64,000 nt of DNA, taken from NCBI GenBank assembly GCA_002840715.1, contig PHBW01000012.1:63868-127867 (forward strand). The letters run 5' to 3'. Shown one piece after another: positions 61,198 through 64,000 of this stretch. The notes beneath the pieces were generated by a model that was not told where the DNA came from, did no database searches, and saw only the letters and a list, made by a program, of their open reading frames with translations. A program made the position numbers and the translations under genes. This DNA comes from Chloroflexi bacterium HGW-Chloroflexi-4. Lineage in GTDB: Bacteria; Chloroflexota; Anaerolineae; Anaerolineales; Anaerolineaceae. Each line of letters starts with the position of its first letter. Positions within the stretch are counted from its first letter, which is position 1.

Positions 61198-61656
61198 TTA
61201 CTTTTCTTCGTCCAGCAGCCGGCGCTCGCCCTGCAGTTTTTGAATCTCTGTGACATCCTGGGTCACTTCCATCGTGCCGTGGAACTTGCCCTGCGCATCT
61301 CGCACCGCAAAATAGCGAATGTGAATGACCCGGTTGCTTGGGTCACCCTGTTTGGTCTGAATCCAAAACTCTGCCGTATCCCGCTTTCCGGCTCTAAAAT
61401 CCTCCAAAATCTTGAACACGATTTGAACGCTGTCAGGGTGGTGGCAGTTCAATACGTTGCGTCCGATGATATCAGGCGTGCGCTCGAAGATGCGGTTCGG
61501 CCCGCCTGAATAAAAACGTACGTCATTACCCTCATCCACAAAAGTCACATCCACTGGCAGATGGGTCAGGATTAAAGTGATTTGCTCCAGGGTCATGGAT
61601 CCCACTTGAAGCTCCATTAGTTTATTCTTTTGATCGCTGCCATTGCCTTCAGTCAT
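61198..61656 (-). CDS. PAS-domain sensor protein (DUF438-type PAS)
   Basis: A 152-aa protein starting MTEGNGSDQKN with GGAGG upstream. One PAS domain fills residues 30-140: LPVDVTFVDEGNDVRFYSGGPNRIFERTPDIIGRNVLNCHHPDSVQIV is the DUF438-associated PAS pattern, followed by IRYFAVRDAQGKFHGTMEVTQDVTEIQKLQ. It has no output domain, so it must signal through a partner or act as a ligand-binding module. Conserved His residues could bind heme, which is speculative. Confidence 0.88.
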   Translation of the reverse strand: MTEGNGSDQKNKLMELQVGSMTLEQITLILTHLPVDVTFVDEGNDVRFYSGGPNRIFERTPDIIGRNVLNCHHPDSVQIVFKILEDFRAGKRDTAEFWIQTKQGDPSNRVIHIRYFAVRDAQGKFHGTMEVTQDVTEIQKLQGERRLLDEEK

Positions 61657-61754
61657 AAACTGCCTCCAGTTGAAAAAAGATTGGTCAATCTGAATCAAAC
61701 TCTTTAGCACGGACAATTAGTAAATTACTAAAACTGACTACAACTGTTTGATTT

Positions 61755-62312
61755 TTAGTTTTTTTGTAATAGTTCATAATACAGAACTAATGACCCTGAG
61801 TCGAAGGTTTTTGTTTTAATGAGCTTAAGCGTTTTTATGTCATTTATGTTTTTAAATAATCGCAATCCTTCTCCTAAGATAACAGGATGAACACAAAGTT
61901 GATACTCGTCTATTAGTTCGAGCTGAGTCAACTGAGCTATTAAACTTGGGCTGCCTGCATAAATAGCTTTACCATTTTGTTGCTTAAGTTCCAAGACTTC
62001 TTCTTTAAGGCTTTTCGTTGCCAACGTTGAATTTTTCCATTCCACTTTTTTCAATGTACGAGAAAAAACTATTTTTGAAATGTTATCAATTAATACCGCA
62101 AATTCATCTTCTGATTGGTTTCCAGAAGGATGTTTTACTAAGTTTGGCCAATAACTTTCCATAAGTTGATAAGTTGTTCTTCCGTATAAGAGGGTGCCAC
62201 CAGTTCTTAAAATGTCGTTGTAGTGTTGATGTAATTGATCATCCGCAATCGCTGCGGTGTGGTCACAAAAACCATCGAGGGTCATATTGATTGCAGCAAT
62301 CAGTTTGCTCAT
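61755..62312 (-). CDS. DHFR-like (RibD C-terminal) family protein, copy 3
   Basis: A 185-aa protein. MSKLIAAINMTLDGFCDHTAAIADD, LLYGRTTYQLMESYWPNL, KAIYAGSPSLIAQLTQLELIDEYQLCVHPVILGEGLRLF and the C-terminal GSLVLYYE mark the RibD_C family. Third such gene in the window. It is 26 bp downstream of the DUF2200 gene on the same strand. Confidence 0.9.
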   Translation of the reverse strand: MSKLIAAINMTLDGFCDHTAAIADDQLHQHYNDILRTGGTLLYGRTTYQLMESYWPNLVKHPSGNQSEDEFAVLIDNISKIVFSRTLKKVEWKNSTLATKSLKEEVLELKQQNGKAIYAGSPSLIAQLTQLELIDEYQLCVHPVILGEGLRLFKNINDIKTLKLIKTKTFDSGSLVLYYELLQKN

Positions 62313-62338
62313 TTCAAAGTCTCCCTGTACCTTTTGGG

Positions 62339-62689
62339 TTACTGTCTCAAAATCTTCTCCATTGCCTTGCCGTTTGCCAGTTCATCGATCAACTTATCTA
62401 AATAACGTACTTTTTTCATCACAGGATCTTCTATGTCTTCCACCCGGATGCCGCACACAACACCCTTGATCAGTGAACAATTGGGGTTGAACGCCGGCGA
62501 CTGGGCAAAAAAGGTTTCAAAGTCATTACCTTGTTCGATTTGTTTTTCAAGCCCTGCCTGGTCATAACCAGTCAACCAACAAATAACCTGATCCACCTCA
62601 GCTTTTGAACAGCCTTTTCGTTCTACTTTTTTCACATACAGCGGATACACTCCCGCGAATTTCATCTTATACACTTTTTGGTTATCCAT
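62339..62689 (-). CDS. DUF2200 family protein
   Basis: A 116-aa protein. [39 protein letters not shown] and [35 protein letters not shown] are the full DUF2200 pattern, conserved across distant bacteria without known function. GGAGG lies upstream. Probably co-transcribed with the DHFR-like gene that follows. Confidence 0.92.
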   Translation of the reverse strand: MDNQKVYKMKFAGVYPLYVKKVERKGCSKAEVDQVICWLTGYDQAGLEKQIEQGNDFETFFAQSPAFNPNCSLIKGVVCGIRVEDIEDPVMKKVRYLDKLIDELANGKAMEKILRQ

Positions 62690-62752
62690 CGTTAAGCCTC
62701 CAATCAGTCAATTCTTACCTTATTAGAACACATTATTTAATAATGTACAAAA

Positions 62753-62779
62753 AAGTGCCCATCCATCAGAAAGGCACTT
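62753..62779 (-). terminator. Terminator of the tag gene
   Basis: AAGTGCC (62753-62759) and GGCACTT (62773-62779) form a 7-bp stem followed on the minus strand by TTTTTT. Confidence 0.82.
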
Positions 62780-62831
62780 CCCATTCACAAATCGCTAAAG
62801 CTGCAATACCGACCAGAATTTTGAGGCACTA

Positions 62832-63425
62832 TCAACAATCTTTATACAGTTCGGTGTATCGAAAACACGACACAATATGGTCATTGACCATCCCGGCCGC
62901 CTGCATAAACGCATAGAGGATGGTACTTCCGCAGAACTTAAATCCGCGCCCGACCATGTCTTTACTCATCGCATCTGAAATTGGGCTGGTGGCAGGGATC
63001 TGAGTTAAGGTCTGCCAGCTATTTTGAATAACCTTGTTTCCAACAAACCCCCACAAATAATTGTCCAATGAACCAAATTCCTCGCGCACCGCGATGACCC
63101 GGTTGGCATTATTAATGATGGCATTGATCTTGGCTTTATTGCGAACAATCCCGGCATTCCCCAATAATTCTTGAATTTTCTTCTCATTATAGGCAGCCAC
63201 CACTTCAATCTCAAAATGATCAAATGCCTGCCGAAAGTTCCCACGTTTGCGCAAGATCGTGTTCCAACTTAAGCCAGCCTGCATACCGTCCAAAGCCAGG
63301 AACTCAAACAACATCCGGTCATCATGCACTGGTTCTCCCCATTCAGTATCATGGTATCGGGTGAGGAGATCATCATTCAGGTTCCACTCACAGCGGCTTA
63401 CCGATTGGTTGAGACTATTTTCCAT
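62832..63425 (-). CDS. tag: DNA-3-methyladenine glycosylase I
   Basis: A 197-aa base-excision repair enzyme that removes 3-methyladenine from alkylated DNA. RCEWNLNDDLLTRYHDTEWGEPVHDD supplies Cys12 and His25, and the C-terminal HIVSC supplies the other His and Cys of the Tag zinc site with E. coli-like spacing. FEFLALDGMQAGLSWNTILRKR and GFKFCGSTILYAFMQAAGMVNDH are family motifs. No clear RBS is visible. It has its own terminator. Confidence 0.95.
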   Translation of the reverse strand: MENSLNQSVSRCEWNLNDDLLTRYHDTEWGEPVHDDRMLFEFLALDGMQAGLSWNTILRKRGNFRQAFDHFEIEVVAAYNEKKIQELLGNAGIVRNKAKINAIINNANRVIAVREEFGSLDNYLWGFVGNKVIQNSWQTLTQIPATSPISDAMSKDMVGRGFKFCGSTILYAFMQAAGMVNDHIVSCFRYTELYKDC

Positions 63426-63637
63426 AAAATAATTTTACCGTAGGTGCATAAAAGCAAACTATTTGGTTTCAAAAAGTATCCATCCAATAAGCAGGCATAT
63501 ATTATTCACTGATAAATAAATTCACATCACTGAGATAAACTTACCACCGAAGGGAATGTGAAGAATAATAACCTGCCCATGTTTTAATAGATCCTGAGGA
63601 TACGTTACTCGAAAGTACATTTCCACGCATCCGATAT

Positions 63638-64000
63638 TTATGGTTTTTGTGCAATCCACATCCCGAGTAGATGAAGATGGTAGGTTTTTTCGATGTTTAT
63701 AAACCCTGCTTCCTGGAGCAGCGCTTGGATTCGCTCTTCGGAGATGAGAAAGTCTTCAACTGTTGCACGGTGGCGCACGTTGTTCTGAATAGTTTCTGAC
63801 AATCCCTGCAGTGCCGTAAATTCAAGCCATGCCGCAAGTGCATTTTGTGCAGACTCAGTACGTAAATCTCCATGGAGTCCAAACAACACGAACCACCCAC
63901 CTGGCAGAATTCTACGATGAATGCCCTCAAGAAGATGAAGTTTTGCTCCATTGTCGGGCTGGAGATGTTCGACGAGTATGCAGGTGGCAGCGTCAAACCT
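63638..64000 (-). CDS. Class I SAM-dependent methyltransferase, 3' part
   Basis: The gene runs off the right edge. The visible frame opens RFDAATCILVEHLQPDNG at the window end and continues through ILPGGWFVLFGLHGDL, the post-motif-I strands of a Rossmann methyltransferase, to the C-terminal LISEERIQALLQEAGFINIEKTYHLHLLGMWIAQKP. The SAM-binding motif I lies outside the window. The substrate is unknown. The 210-bp gap between it and tag shows no gene. Confidence 0.8.
   Translation of the reverse strand, partial: RFDAATCILVEHLQPDNGAKLHLLEGIHRRILPGGWFVLFGLHGDLRTESAQNALAAWLEFTALQGLSETIQNNVRHRATVEDFLISEERIQALLQEAGFINIEKTYHLHLLGMWIAQKP

Noticed and set aside
36196-63425. Integron gene-cassette array, suggested by gene content and common orientation
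   Set aside because: Many gaps between genes are only 5-40 bp, too short for attC sites, no repeated attC-like palindromes are seen, and no integrase gene is present.

Overview
The window is a 64 kb piece of a bacterial chromosome of moderate-to-low GC. It has no rRNA, tRNA, transposase, integrase or CRISPR array that I can see. Lipoproteins with Thr/Pro/Glu-rich linkers, a single Flp pilin, DUF4230, DUF4332, DUF1349 and DUF4037 proteins, and a large stock of single-gene accessory enzymes suggest an Anaerolineae-like Chloroflexota. No marker gene is present, so this placement is an inference of low to moderate confidence.

Layout. 1-5.2 kb, leftward: the 5' part of a UPF0210 gene behind a double-ACT gene, with three 19-bp palindromes at an exact 33-bp period upstream; then an NAD-sugar epimerase, a PfkB kinase, a methyltransferase and a large lipoprotein. 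5.4-16.1 kb: a lone Flp pilin gene, a tight leftward group (DUF4332, YoaP-type acetyltransferase, ACT protein, hydrolase, SDR), a Rob-like AraC regulator coupled to a GyrI-like protein, TrmO, a GNAT, a CZB-type chemoreceptor, a 37-codon Lys-rich microgene and a membrane GGDEF diguanylate cyclase. 16.3-23.6 kb: a redox repair island. A CcdA-like electron transporter and a Met-rich redoxin lipoprotein lie divergent from a response regulator, histidine kinase, second redoxin lipoprotein, MsrP and MsrQ; a 56-aa membrane protein and a small lipoprotein follow.

23.8-35 kb: a GNAT, a frameshifted lipoprotein, membrane proteins, an XRE regulator with its membrane partner, an oxidoreductase, a cytoplasmic GH10 xylanase behind a LacI-type operator, DUF1349, DUF4037, a VOC protein, and an MFS transporter divergent from an ArsR regulator. 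35-64 kb is mostly leftward, with one- or two-gene units: aldo/keto reductase, GNATs, three DHFR-like (RibD C-terminal) proteins, DUF998, DUF1697, DinB, nucleotidyltransferases, DUF3788, DUF1801/YdeI, PilZ, Rieske, a GT39-type glycosyltransferase, a PAS protein, DUF2200, Tag glycosylase and a cut-off methyltransferase. Inside this stretch is a rightward Mef-like efflux gene behind a leader ORF and intrinsic terminator that look like an antibiotic-responsive attenuator.

How genes work together. The clearest system is the 17.0-22.8 kb island: CcdA probably feeds electrons to extracytoplasmic redoxins, MsrPQ repairs oxidised methionines, and the two-component pair probably senses the stress, as HprSR does for msrPQ in E. 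coli. The diguanylate cyclase (14.9 kb) and PilZ protein (57.5 kb) are the only visible c-di-GMP parts. Most of the rest looks like independently regulated accessory genes.
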